Of a stretch of DNA of 21,309 nt, positions 7,123 to 15,374 are shown in pieces. Each line of letters starts with the position of its first letter. Position 1 is the stretch's first letter. The notes under the pieces are model-generated. The model was not told where the DNA came from. It was given only the letters and a program-made list of their open reading frames with translations, and did no database searches. The position numbers were made by a program, and so were the translations under genes. The stretch is from Deltaproteobacteria bacterium (GTDB lineage: Bacteria > Desulfobacterota > Desulfobacteria > Desulfobacterales > Desulfosalsimonadaceae): NCBI GenBank assembly GCA_024280875.1, contig JAJRPH010000453.1:1-21309 (forward strand), read 5' to 3'.

Positions 7123-8625
7123 TCACACCTTTTGTAAATCAAGCAACTTTGCAATTTCCTCTGATATTCGATGGATAAAAAAAGAAAGGGATTCGCCGTG
7201 CAATGGTTTTCCAGGCTCCGGCACATGCTCCAAATCCGCCGGCAGGATCAGCGCCGTCGTATTTATCAACCCGGGATCGGGGATCACCTCATAGGCTTCA
7301 GGAAAATTATTTTCAAAATACATGCCCTGAAATCCGGAAAATTTCAAGGCATGGGCGGTCGAATCCAGTATGGCCGTTTCATGGTTGCCGACCAGACCTT
7401 TTTGGCGGGCCTGAATCAGACCGGCAAGGCATTCACCTCCATGAGTACATGCGACATGGCCGTTTCGGTTGGCCGTCAACTGGCAGTCCATTATATTCTG
7501 TTCGGTCACTTCGGCCACAAATACATGCTGCGCGCCGGCCTTTTTATTGTATTCTTCCACCAGATGAATCACGCGCGGCATGGACACCGGGTTTCCGATC
7601 ATGGCCGCCTGGGCCACACTCGGCCGGACCGTCACCGGCTCAAAATGCCGTTTTTCAGCATCCGGTTCCAGGTAATATTTGTAAACCGGGTTGGCATGTT
7701 CTGACTGAACACCGATGATTTTAGGCAATGTATCGATAATCCCGGTTTCAAAAAATTTCAGGAATCCATTGATCACCGCAGTGATATTACCGGCATTACC
7801 AATGGGCACCACAACCACCTTGTCTGTCATGTCGTATTCAAATGCCTGGGCGATTTCATAGGAATAAGACTCCTGGCCAAGTATCCGCCATGCATTTTTT
7901 GAATTCAGCAATGCCACATTATAATTTTCAGATAATGCTTCCACTATTTTCATGCAGTCATCAAAAACACCGGGAATTTCGAACACGGATGCCCCGCTGC
8001 CCAAAGGTTGGGAAAGCTGCTGGGGCGTGACTTTACCGTGGGGAAGCAATACAGCAGACTTCACATTACCCTGGAGATATGAGGCATACAGGGCCGCAGC
8101 CGCAGAGGTATCACCGGTGGATGCGCAAATAGCCAGCACATCTGAAACATGCCCCTGTTGAATCAAATATTGAATGTAACTCAATGCGCTGGCCATGCCC
8201 CGGTCCTTAAACGATGCACTGGGATTCTGACCGTCATTTTTAAAGTAAAACTTACATCCCGCCATTTCCTGAAGCCGGGCATTGGATTCCACCACCGGGG
8301 TATGTCCCTCTCCCAGATAAATTACCGATTCCAAAGGTATAACCGGACCGATAAATTCATGGAACAGGTAAATACCTTTTAAAGAAGGGATATTCAGCAT
8401 TTTCCGATAGTCGAAAATCTGCTGCCAGGTTTTGCCGGGAATTTTCTTTAACCGGTCGAACTCCGGATCATGCAGCAACAAAACCTGGCCACACTGGGAA
8501 CAGGTATACAATAATTTTTCGATTCCATATTCCGACTTGCACCCGAGACAGCGATAAATCAGATGGCCGGATGGTTCAGGAACCAGGTGGGGTTGTATGT
8601 GTTTGGGAAAATCTTCTGTTTTCAT
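7123..8625 (-). CDS. thrC: Threonine synthase
   Basis: A 500-residue PLP enzyme converting O-phosphohomoserine to threonine in the cytoplasm. A zinc-ribbon-like N-terminus has C26-x2-C29 and C42-x2-C45, a feature of many threonine synthases of this class. The PLP lysine is K140 in NPSASFKDRG, and GEGHTP (106-111) fits the substrate loop. A glycine-rich phosphate-binding turn is at VVPIGNAGNI, and ACTHGGE follows near the C-terminus. The upstream site is a weak AGAGAT before the ATG. Its TGA overlaps the alternative start codons of the LysM gene. It lies downstream of serS across a repeat element and may share its transcript. The pairing with cell-envelope genes downstream is not a biosynthetic operon. 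Confidence 0.93.
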   Translation of the reverse strand: MKTEDFPKHIQPHLVPEPSGHLIYRCLGCKSEYGIEKLLYTCSQCGQVLLLHDPEFDRLKKIPGKTWQQIFDYRKMLNIPSLKGIYLFHEFIGPVIPLESVIYLGEGHTPVVESNARLQEMAGCKFYFKNDGQNPSASFKDRGMASALSYIQYLIQQGHVSDVLAICASTGDTSAAAALYASYLQGNVKSAVLLPHGKVTPQQLSQPLGSGASVFEIPGVFDDCMKIVEALSENYNVALLNSKNAWRILGQESYSYEIAQAFEYDMTDKVVVVPIGNAGNITAVINGFLKFFETGIIDTLPKIIGVQSEHANPVYKYYLEPDAEKRHFEPVTVRPSVAQAAMIGNPVSMPRVIHLVEEYNKKAGAQHVFVAEVTEQNIMDCQLTANRNGHVACTHGGECLAGLIQARQKGLVGNHETAILDSTAHALKFSGFQGMYFENNFPEAYEVIPDPGLINTTALILPADLEHVPEPGKPLHGESLSFFIHRISEEIAKLLDLQKV

Positions 8626-8668
8626 TATTCATAATCTCTAAAAAAGTCAGATTTCGTCGGCAAAGTAT

Positions 8669-8768
8669 AAAAGTTCACTATTCAAGGCACGCAAATCCTG
8701 AGGATCGAGGCGTACGAATGTACGTTGAGTGACGAAGGATGCAGCGTAACGCAGAAGATGAACTTTTT
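8669..8768 (-). repeat. Dispersed palindromic repeat, complete copy between serS and thrC
   Basis: The ends are AAAAGTTCA (8669-8677) and TGAACTTTTT (8759-8768), inverted. Inside, AATCCT (8694-8699) pairs with AGGAT (8736-8740), and the tip is CGTAC-gaat-GTACG (8711-8724). Bases 8733-8754, read on the minus strand, match 20281-20302 at 21 of 22 positions, and CGCAAATCCT (8690-8699) is the exact complement of 20338-20347. The element fills most of the 141-bp gap, and its end overlaps the first two bases of the serS stop triplet. It is not followed by a T tract on the minus strand. Confidence 0.8.
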
Positions 8769-10050
8769 ACGAAGCCCAGGGTTCGATTTTTTCTTTGCCG
8801 CCCATATAAGGTCTTAATGCTTCAGGAATCATCACGGTTCCGTCCGCCTGCTGATAATTCTCCAGAATCGCGGCCAAAGTTCTTCCCACCGCCAGACCGG
8901 ACCCATTTAATGTATGAACCGGTTCCGTCCCTTTTTTACCCTTTCGCCGAAACCGAATCCCGGCTCTCCGGGCCTGAAACCCTTCAAAATTACTACAAGA
9001 TGATATTTCACGATATTTGTCCTGGGCCGGCATCCACACTTCAATATCATAGGTTTTGGCAGCTGAAAACCCCAGGTCACCGGTGCTGAGCACCACCACC
9101 TGATATGGCAGACCCAGTTTTTGCAAGACGGTTTCCGCATTTTTCAAGAGGCTTTCCAGCTCATCATAGGATGTTTCCGGGGTGGTAAACTTTACCATTT
9201 CCACTTTATTAAACTGATGCTGGCGGATCAGCCCCCGGGTGTCCTTGCCGTATGACCCGGCTTCGGACCGGAAACACGGAGTATGGGCGGTATAATATAT
9301 CGGCAGCTGATCTTCATCAAGGATTTCATTCTGGTAAATATTAGTCACCGGCACCTCAGCAGTTGGAATCAAAAAATAGTCCCAGTTTTCAAGCTTAAAC
9401 AAATCATCTTTAAACTTCGGCAGCTGGCCGGTACCTGTCATGCTTTTCCGGTTCACGATAAACGGCGGCAGTACTTCCGTGTAGCCATGTTCGGCAGTAT
9501 GCAGGTCGAGCATGAAATTGATCAATGCTCTTTCCATCCGGGCGCCGGCCCCAAAAGAGAGCGGGAATCGGGCACCCGCGATCTTTGATGCCCTTTCAAA
9601 ATCCAGTATTTTTAATTCTTCACCGATTGTCCAGTGCGCTTTTGGCTCAAAATCAAATTTTGTAGGAGCCCCCACCTGACGAACCAGCTGATTATCTGTT
9701 TCATTTTTCCCCACGGGAACAGATTCATCGGGAATATTGGGGAGCCGGATCAGTATTTCCTGTATTTTTTCTTCACTTTCCGTTAGGGACTTTTCCAGTA
9801 TTTTAATTCGTCCGGAAACTTCCCGCATCTGAACAACGAGATCTTCGGCATCCTCTCCATTTTTTTTTAAATCCGCGATTTCACCGGAAACCACATTTCG
9901 CCGATGACGCAGTGCCTCAATTTCACCTAAAATCCCGCGCCGGGCAGCCTCCGCTTCCTGGAATGCATCCAGGTCAGCCGTATCCCCTCGTTTTTCAAGG
10001 GAATTATATACTTCAGATAAATTTTGCCTCACATACTTGATTTCCAGCAT
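8767..10050 (-). CDS. serS: Seryl-tRNA synthetase
   Basis: A 427-residue class II aminoacyl-tRNA synthetase charging tRNA-Ser in the cytoplasm. Residues 1-105 form the helical arm typical of bacterial SerRS, a long antiparallel coiled coil for the tRNA variable arm. The TAEVP serine-binding segment is at 230-234. Motif 2 spans 260-280 (FRSEAGSYGKDTRG core) and motif 3 is at 385-400 (GLAVGRTLAAILENYQ). Length matches the family. The start follows TAGGT at about 8 bases. It heads the minus-strand run towards thrC and is divergent from the folate gene. A dispersed repeat abuts the stop codon. No T-box leader is present, as expected outside Firmicutes. Confidence 0.98.
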   Translation of the reverse strand: MLEIKYVRQNLSEVYNSLEKRGDTADLDAFQEAEAARRGILGEIEALRHRRNVVSGEIADLKKNGEDAEDLVVQMREVSGRIKILEKSLTESEEKIQEILIRLPNIPDESVPVGKNETDNQLVRQVGAPTKFDFEPKAHWTIGEELKILDFERASKIAGARFPLSFGAGARMERALINFMLDLHTAEHGYTEVLPPFIVNRKSMTGTGQLPKFKDDLFKLENWDYFLIPTAEVPVTNIYQNEILDEDQLPIYYTAHTPCFRSEAGSYGKDTRGLIRQHQFNKVEMVKFTTPETSYDELESLLKNAETVLQKLGLPYQVVVLSTGDLGFSAAKTYDIEVWMPAQDKYREISSCSNFEGFQARRAGIRFRRKGKKGTEPVHTLNGSGLAVGRTLAAILENYQQADGTVMIPEALRPYMGGKEKIEPWAS

Positions 10051-10073
10051 ACCGTACCTATATTTGTTATGAT

Positions 10074-10134
10074 ATTATATCCATTTTATGTTAATAAAGT
10101 AATAAAAATTATCATGCTGTATATTGTTCGTCAA
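10074..10134 (-). promoter_or_regulatory. Candidate promoters for serS
   Basis: On the minus strand there is a perfect TATAAT (10079-10074), about 25 bases before the ATG, with a poor -35. Further upstream TTGACG (10134-10129) lies 15 bases from GATAAT (10113-10108). Either or both could serve serS. The region is extremely AT-rich, so chance matches are likely. Confidence 0.4.
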
Positions 10135-10140
10135 TCATTA

Positions 10141-10168
10141 TTGCAATTTGTATCATATTGTGTATTAT
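10141..10168 (+). promoter_or_regulatory. Candidate promoter for the folate cyclo-ligase/der genes
   Basis: TTGCAA (10141-10146), a 16-base spacer and TATTAT (10163-10168), 5 of 6 to the -10 consensus, about 70 bases upstream of the ATG. A TTTGTATC/GATACAAA inverted repeat (10147-10154, 10174-10181) straddles the -10 box. The region is so AT-rich that the match is only suggestive. Confidence 0.4.
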
Positions 10169-10184
10169 TGTAAGATACAAAAAC

Positions 10185-10212
10185 TATATTATGAATAATT
10201 GTCCATAATATA
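10185..10212 (+). other. Leader hairpin before the folate cyclo-ligase gene
   Basis: A perfect 9-bp inverted repeat, TATATTATG (10185-10193) and CATAATATA (10204-10212), with a 10-base loop. It would lie in the 5' leader if the promoter at 10141 is used, about 15 bases before the ribosome site. All pairs but two are A-T, so the RNA hairpin would be weak; a protein-binding site is equally possible. Confidence 0.35.
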
Positions 10213-10238
10213 TAGATTATTTTAGATGGAGTGAAGTA

Positions 10239-10826
10239 ATGGAGGATTTAAAGATTAAGAAACAGGAAATTCGTAGTCAGGTGGAAGAAAAACTTGATGC
10301 GCTTTCCAAAAAAGAAATCATGGAAAAGTACGGGCTGATTGAAGAACAATTATTTAATTTTGCCAATTTCCTGGAAGCCGAGGTGACACTTCTGTATATC
10401 AACCACCCGCATGAAGTAGATTCCAAAAATATTTTAAAGTACTGTAGCGAATCGACAAAAAATATTGTTCTTCCGCTTTTCACGGCAGGGAATAACGGAC
10501 CTAAGCTCTACAAGATCAGTGATATTGAAAAAGATTTAAAACCAGGGCCCAATAATATTCTTGAACCGAATCCGGATCGATGCAAGCCGGTGCCCATTGA
10601 TGAAGTGGACATTGCCATCATCCCGGGCATTGCATTTGATGAAAAAGGCGGGCGACTGGGAATTGGGAATGGACGTTACGATCGCATCATAGCAAAACTC
10701 CCGGCCACCGCCCGAAAAGTGGCGTGTGCAACCGAAGACCAGATGACCCAGCTGGTTCCCATGGAATCCCATGACAAATATGTCGATATTATCATCACCG
10801 ACAAACGAATTATTTATAAGATCTAA
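10239..10826 (+). CDS. fau: 5-formyltetrahydrofolate cyclo-ligase
   Basis: A 195-residue enzyme that converts 5-formyl-THF to 5,10-methenyl-THF using ATP, returning the storage folate to the one-carbon pool. The signature region at 129-149 reads PGIAFDEKGGRLGIGNG then RYDR. The family norm is GxGYYDR, so residue 147 is Arg where Tyr is usual. The N-terminal K7-K8-x-x-I-R fits the basic ATP-binding helix. Length is normal. The ribosome site is GGAGTG before the ATG. Its TAA is directly followed by the ATG of der, so the two genes are translationally adjacent. In many proteobacteria 6S RNA precedes this gene, but I see no such RNA here. Confidence 0.9.
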   Translation: MEDLKIKKQEIRSQVEEKLDALSKKEIMEKYGLIEEQLFNFANFLEAEVTLLYINHPHEVDSKNILKYCSESTKNIVLPLFTAGNNGPKLYKISDIEKDLKPGPNNILEPNPDRCKPVPIDEVDIAIIPGIAFDEKGGRLGIGNGRYDRIIAKLPATARKVACATEDQMTQLVPMESHDKYVDIIITDKRIIYKI

Positions 10827-12209
10827 ATGAAACCTGTCGTTGCAATTGTTGGCCGTCCAAATGCCGGAAAATCCACCTTGTTTAACCGGATTACCCGAAC
10901 CAAAGATGCGCTGGTAGATAATTTTCCTGGGATCACCCGAGACCGTCATTACGGATCATGCACTTGGAATGATATTGAATTTTCAGTAATTGATACGGGC
11001 GGATTTTCCAGCGGAGACGATGATGATTTTTCGTCCTTGAGCCGGGAGCAGGTTCACTTGGCGATCAGTGATGCTGATGCCCTTATTCTTCTGCTTGACG
11101 GCAAATACGGTGTTTCCCCGTTTGACAGTGAACTGATCGGAATCATAAGAGAAATGACCTGCCCGGTTTTCTATGCCGTCAATAAAATTGACGGTTATGA
11201 AAAAGAAGACAACATCAACGAATTTTATAGCCTGGGCATTGATACCATTTACCCGGTTTCCGCAGAACATGGATACGGAGTACCTGATTTTTTAGACAGC
11301 CTGGTCAGCGCCCTTCCAGCCTCCCCCAGCACGACAGAAGACGATGAGGCGATTAAAATCGCCATCATTGGCCGGCCGAATGTCGGGAAATCATCGTTAA
11401 TCAACCGGATCTTAGGAGAAAACCGGGTCATTGTGAGCGATATTCCCGGCACAACAAGAGATTCCATTGATACCACCTGTGAAATCAACGGCCGGAAATA
11501 CCTGCTGATCGATACGGCCGGCATTCGCCGAAAAAAACAAGTCTTTGATAAAATTGAAAAAATCTCGATCATCAAAGCCTTAAAAAGCATTGAACGATGT
11601 GATATTGCCTTAATTCTCATTGATGCCCATGAAGGAATTACCGACCAGGATGTTAAAATTGCCGGCTACGCCTTTGAACGGGGATGCGGATGTATTTTTC
11701 TGCTCAACAAATGGGATCTTGTTGAAAAAGACCACAATACCCTCAAACGGTATATTGAAAAACTACGAATGGAGGCCAAGTTTCTCAGTTTTACCCCGGT
11801 ACTGGCCCTTTCCGCACTGACCGGACAACGTGTGCCGAAAATTTTTGACCTGATCAACACCGTATATGAGCAATTCACCACACGAATTTCTACCGGCCCT
11901 TTAAATAAGATATTTGAACGGGCCACCGCAAAAACGGAACCGTCACTTCACAACGGCCGGCGGATCAAATTTTTTTATGCCACCCAAATTTCCGAAAAAC
12001 CGCCGACATTTATCAGTTTTGTAAACACGCCCGACGGGATTCACTTTTCTTATCAGCGCTATCTTATCAACCAGATCCGACTGGCAACCGGCCTGAACCA
12101 GACCCCGGTCCGATTATTTTTCAGAAAACGACACGAAGCCAGCAATAGAGTTTCCCAAAAAAAACAGTTTATCCCTAAAAGCCGGAAAAAAAGAAACCGC
12201 TCCAGGTGA
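10827..12209 (+). CDS. der: Ribosome-assembly GTPase Der (EngA)
   Basis: A 460-residue tandem GTPase acting in maturation of the 50S subunit. First G domain: P-loop GRPNAGKS (9-16), DTGG (56-59), NKID (119-122). Second: GRPNVGKS (182-189), DTAG (229-232), NKWD (294-297). A KH-like domain covers about 355-435 and a basic tail ends KSRKKRNRSR. The first P-loop has Ala where Val is commoner, a tolerated variant. The ATG abuts the upstream stop, with no clear ribosome site of its own, so translation likely depends on the upstream gene. rarA follows after 40 bases on the same strand. Confidence 0.98.
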   Translation: MKPVVAIVGRPNAGKSTLFNRITRTKDALVDNFPGITRDRHYGSCTWNDIEFSVIDTGGFSSGDDDDFSSLSREQVHLAISDADALILLLDGKYGVSPFDSELIGIIREMTCPVFYAVNKIDGYEKEDNINEFYSLGIDTIYPVSAEHGYGVPDFLDSLVSALPASPSTTEDDEAIKIAIIGRPNVGKSSLINRILGENRVIVSDIPGTTRDSIDTTCEINGRKYLLIDTAGIRRKKQVFDKIEKISIIKALKSIERCDIALILIDAHEGITDQDVKIAGYAFERGCGCIFLLNKWDLVEKDHNTLKRYIEKLRMEAKFLSFTPVLALSALTGQRVPKIFDLINTVYEQFTTRISTGPLNKIFERATAKTEPSLHNGRRIKFFYATQISEKPPTFISFVNTPDGIHFSYQRYLINQIRLATGLNQTPVRLFFRKRHEASNRVSQKKQFIPKSRKKRNRSR

Positions 12210-12249
12210 AACAGCTATATCAAAAGATAACTCATTGAATTTTTGATAA

Positions 12250-13653
12250 ATGGCAATAACGGGCAATAAAAACGACAAAAACACTTTGGACCTTTTTGAG
12301 CACCAGGCACAAAAAGCCACGGCTGGCTCCAGGCCCCTGGCTGACCGGATGCGGCCCGTCCGACTGGACCAGTTTATCGGCCAGGAACAAGCGGTAGGCA
12401 AGGGTTCATTGATTCACAGCGCCATCGAAAATGACCGAATCTTTTCAATGATTCTCTGGGGACCGCCGGGTTGCGGAAAAACTACTCTCGCGCGGATTAT
12501 CGCCGAACACACCCAATGCCACTTTTCACATTTTTCAGCCGTTCTTTCCGGTGTCAAAGATATCAGAAATGTCATCGAAGTGGCCAAGGAGCAACAAAAT
12601 TTCCATCGAAAACGGACCATTCTTTTTGTCGATGAAATCCATCGATTCAACAAAACCCAGCAGGATGCCTTTTTGCACCATGTTGAAAGCGGACTGATTA
12701 CCCTGGTGGGCGCCACCACGGAAAACCCCTCTTTTGAAGTGATTCCGGCGCTTCTTTCACGATGCCAGGTGGTCACCCTGTCCCCCATGTCTGAATCTGA
12801 CATGAAAATCCTTTTAAAACGGGCATTAAGTGACAGAGATAACGGCTTGGGCCAGCTGGAACTGAGCTATTCCGACTCCGCCCTTGACCATATCATTGCC
12901 ATTTCCGACGGAGATGCCAGGTCGGCACTCAACGCGATTGAAATTTCAGCTATTTATGCGTCTTCCAAAGCAGTTCGAAATGATAATACAAATCATGAAG
13001 TACCCTTAGAAGAAGTGGAAAATGCTTTGCAGCGAAAAGCGCTGATCTATGATAAATCCGGGGAAGCGCACTTTAATCTTATTTCTGCTTTTCATAAAAG
13101 CCTCCGGGGAAGTGATCCTGATGCTGCCATCTACTGGCTGGGCAGGATGCTCTCTTCCGGGGAAGACCCGATGTATATTGCTCGCAGAATGATCCGGTTT
13201 GCCTCCGAAGATGTGGGCAACGCTGATCCTCAGGCATTATCCATCGCCATGGCGGCCATGGAAGCCTTTCGTTTCCTCGGTTCACCGGAAGGTGATCTTT
13301 CCCTGGCCCAGGCAGCCGTCTATCTTTCGACAGCACCGAAAAGCAACAGCATCTACACGGCCTACGGACAGACGCTCAAAACCATCCAGCAAACCGGTGC
13401 CCTGCCGGTCCCTATGCATATCCGCAATGCCCCCACCCGATTGATGAAGAATATCGGCTATGGCAAAGACTACAAATATGCTCACAATTACAAGGACGCC
13501 TTTGTTCCCCAGGACCATTTGCCGGAAAAACTGCAAAATGAAATATTCTATACTCCCACCACCCGAGGATATGAAAAAATCGTCAAAGAACGACTGGACA
13601 AGTGGCGGGCGCTTAAAAAAAGTCATCAAAAAAACGATCCCGGCCATAAGTAA
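12250..13653 (+). CDS. rarA: Replication-associated recombination ATPase RarA (MgsA)
   Basis: A 467-residue AAA+ protein of the RarA/MgsA/WRNIP1 family, which acts at stalled replication forks together with SSB. Walker A is GPPGCGKT (71-78), Walker B is ILFVDEIH (124-131), sensor 1 is GATTENP (154-160), and the arginine finger is R171 in LLSRCQ. The C-terminal half contains the family segment GSDPDAAIYWLGRMLSSGEDP and the tetramerisation region ending near YTPTTRGYE. An early DLF (14-16, in LDLFE) resembles a clamp-binding start seen in RarA proteins. No good ribosome site precedes the ATG at 12250. It ends 60 bases from the convergent M24 gene with no obvious terminator. Confidence 0.96.
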   Translation: MAITGNKNDKNTLDLFEHQAQKATAGSRPLADRMRPVRLDQFIGQEQAVGKGSLIHSAIENDRIFSMILWGPPGCGKTTLARIIAEHTQCHFSHFSAVLSGVKDIRNVIEVAKEQQNFHRKRTILFVDEIHRFNKTQQDAFLHHVESGLITLVGATTENPSFEVIPALLSRCQVVTLSPMSESDMKILLKRALSDRDNGLGQLELSYSDSALDHIIAISDGDARSALNAIEISAIYASSKAVRNDNTNHEVPLEEVENALQRKALIYDKSGEAHFNLISAFHKSLRGSDPDAAIYWLGRMLSSGEDPMYIARRMIRFASEDVGNADPQALSIAMAAMEAFRFLGSPEGDLSLAQAAVYLSTAPKSNSIYTAYGQTLKTIQQTGALPVPMHIRNAPTRLMKNIGYGKDYKYAHNYKDAFVPQDHLPEKLQNEIFYTPTTRGYEKIVKERLDKWRALKKSHQKNDPGHK

Positions 13654-13712
13654 CCGTCATTACCTTACTCACCGCAAGCAATAATAGCCACAATAGTCAA
13701 GTCACACTCAGT

Positions 13713-14933
13713 TCAGGTGATTTCCTCAATCGCTAAAGGGTACTTTGACATTTCTTCGCAATGATCGTTGTAAAGAACAATCGGATTTTCATAGCGGAAG
13801 CCGATATTCTCGTCCGGGCAGGCGTACTGCATCGCGCAGATCAGCACCTCATTTTCCTGGTATACATGGTCCGGGTTTGTCCAGAAGGGGAAAGGACCGT
13901 CATTTAAGCCGATACGCCATTCATCCCCCAGCAACCCGATGCCGTGCTCATATCCGGGCACCATGTAGTCTGCGAACCCGCCTTGTTCTGAAAAATCCAT
14001 CATCTGCTCTGCCAGCAAAGACGGGGTGATGCCGGCCCGATAGGTTTCCAGGGTTTTTTTAACGATGCTGACAAAATTATCCGCATGCCACCGCTGGCGG
14101 TCGGTTGCCGGCCCGATCAGATAATTATGGGCATGGTCGCCCAGACCCAGCTTAAACGTGGAATGGATATCCACCATCAGGGGCTCACCGGCCTGGATTT
14201 CACGCCGTGATGCCGGTGTGCAGGCACCTCCGGCATATCCGGTCCGATAACCGCTGGCAATTTCATTGCCGCCGGTAAAAGACCATTCCCATTCACTGCC
14301 GGCCCGTCTCATGGCGAGAGCGGCAATTCCGGCAATTTCAGTTTCCGTCATGCCTTTGTAACCGCCGTTCTTAATGGCGTCAAAAACCGCCTGGTGCCCG
14401 ATATCCACAATACGCGAGGCTTCTTTAAACCGATTAATCGTTCCGGTATCTTTGATTAACGCCAGTTTGTCGATAATGGTGTGTGCGTTCACGAGCTCGC
14501 AGTCGGATAGTGCCGCGTCAAACTGCTGGTACTCATAATGGGTCAACCAGCCTTCGGGCAGGTAATTGGACATACCGCTTTCAATACCCACTCGCCCTTT
14601 ACCAGTAGGCAGAATGTCTTTGATAAAATCTGAAATCTGTTCAATCTGATCCTGGCCGCCCATGGGAGCAAATCCGTACACATGGTCTTCTCCCAGCCAG
14701 GAATCATCTGCCGCACGGGCCGCGTCAATAACAAATGTAAATGCGGTCGGCAGACCCTCGGGAGGGATCACAATATAGCTGCGCCATGGAAAAAACGCAT
14801 CCGTGGTCCAGGAGATTGTCCGGAGCCGGGAGCCTAAATAAACGTCAATGTTTTCCTTTTGCATCTGCGCCTGGATATTTTTAATGCGTTGATGAAAATC
14901 GATAAAATACGGGTCATTAATTGGATTGGTCAT
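13713..14933 (-). CDS. M24-family (creatinase/aminopeptidase P fold) protein
   Basis: 406 residues, with an N-terminal creatinase-like domain (about 1-155) and a C-terminal pita-bread domain. Four of the five M24 metal ligands can be placed: D255 and D266 with the standard spacing of 11 (VDIHSTF...GDHAHN), H330 in YEHGIG, and E382 in FRYENP. The glutamate expected in a TIEP-like motif is not evident; the segment reads ENEVLICAMQYACP (360-373). The protein may therefore bind metal differently or, like creatinase, use no metal. Other M24 members include prolidases and the DMSP lyase DddP, so peptide cleavage is not assured. AAAGGAGG gives a strong ribosome site. It is the last gene of an operon with an SCP2 protein and a TetR regulator. 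Confidence 0.85.
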   Translation of the reverse strand: MTNPINDPYFIDFHQRIKNIQAQMQKENIDVYLGSRLRTISWTTDAFFPWRSYIVIPPEGLPTAFTFVIDAARAADDSWLGEDHVYGFAPMGGQDQIEQISDFIKDILPTGKGRVGIESGMSNYLPEGWLTHYEYQQFDAALSDCELVNAHTIIDKLALIKDTGTINRFKEASRIVDIGHQAVFDAIKNGGYKGMTETEIAGIAALAMRRAGSEWEWSFTGGNEIASGYRTGYAGGACTPASRREIQAGEPLMVDIHSTFKLGLGDHAHNYLIGPATDRQRWHADNFVSIVKKTLETYRAGITPSLLAEQMMDFSEQGGFADYMVPGYEHGIGLLGDEWRIGLNDGPFPFWTNPDHVYQENEVLICAMQYACPDENIGFRYENPIVLYNDHCEEMSKYPLAIEEIT

Positions 14934-14948
14934 GGTTTTGCCTCCTTT

Positions 14949-15350
14949 CTAATAGTCTGTGGGAATGGTGGCCAGTACTTTGTTTAAGCGGTCGGAAAGG
15001 GACGCCAGCCGGAGCGCTTTTACCATGTTTCCCTTGAGCTTCAGCTTCATAGTCATCAGTGCCTTCTGGGCGTTTAGTTCACCCCGTGTAATTTTGGCAA
15101 ATGTTTCGTAATCCCCGGTAACGGCAAACTCAGGTTTGGGAGACTCCCCCTTGCCGATGAGCATTTCTGCGAATTTGCCGTCCTCAAACTTGAAATACAG
15201 AAATTTTTCCGACCCATCCGGGCAATTTTTATAAATATTGCTCATGGATGAGGTGACAAAATTCATTCTCTCCGGCGGTAGTTCCGATTTCAGGCGCCGT
15301 TCCGCCTCATCCCGCCATTGGGGACTCAAATACTTGAAATTTTCGGTCAT
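14949..15350 (-). CDS. SCP2 sterol-carrier-like lipid-binding protein
   Basis: 133 residues forming a single SCP2 domain. The beta segments KFLYFKFEDGKFAEMLIG and FAVTGDYETFAKITRGELNAQ are followed by MKLKLKGNMVKALRLASL, a characteristic amphipathic end of the fold. SCP2 domains hold hydrophobic ligands such as fatty acyl groups in a tunnel and are usually cytoplasmic in bacteria. AAGGAGG precedes the ATG. The gene lies 24 bases after the TetR gene and 15 bases before the M24 gene, all on one strand, so they are almost certainly one transcript. This implies that the M24 protein acts on, or the regulator senses, something lipid-like; that is inference. Confidence 0.85.
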   Translation of the reverse strand: MTENFKYLSPQWRDEAERRLKSELPPERMNFVTSSMSNIYKNCPDGSEKFLYFKFEDGKFAEMLIGKGESPKPEFAVTGDYETFAKITRGELNAQKALMTMKLKLKGNMVKALRLASLSDRLNKVLATIPTDY

Positions 15351-15374
15351 GGTAATCCTCCTTGTGGTGATAAG

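Noticed and set aside
7203..7718. Open frames on the opposite strand of thrC, and similar ones opposite the Sel1, SerS and GTPase genes
   Set aside because: They lie wholly opposite confidently identified genes, lack ribosome sites, and have compositions typical of antisense frames.
8669..8768. Repeat copy as a Rho-independent terminator of serS
   Set aside because: No T tract follows the hairpin on the minus strand, and near-identical copies occur at unrelated positions.
10051..10238. 6S RNA (ssrS) upstream of the folate cyclo-ligase gene
   Set aside because: 6S RNA often precedes this gene, but the gap is very AT-rich and shows no long closing stem with a central bubble, only short local inverted repeats.
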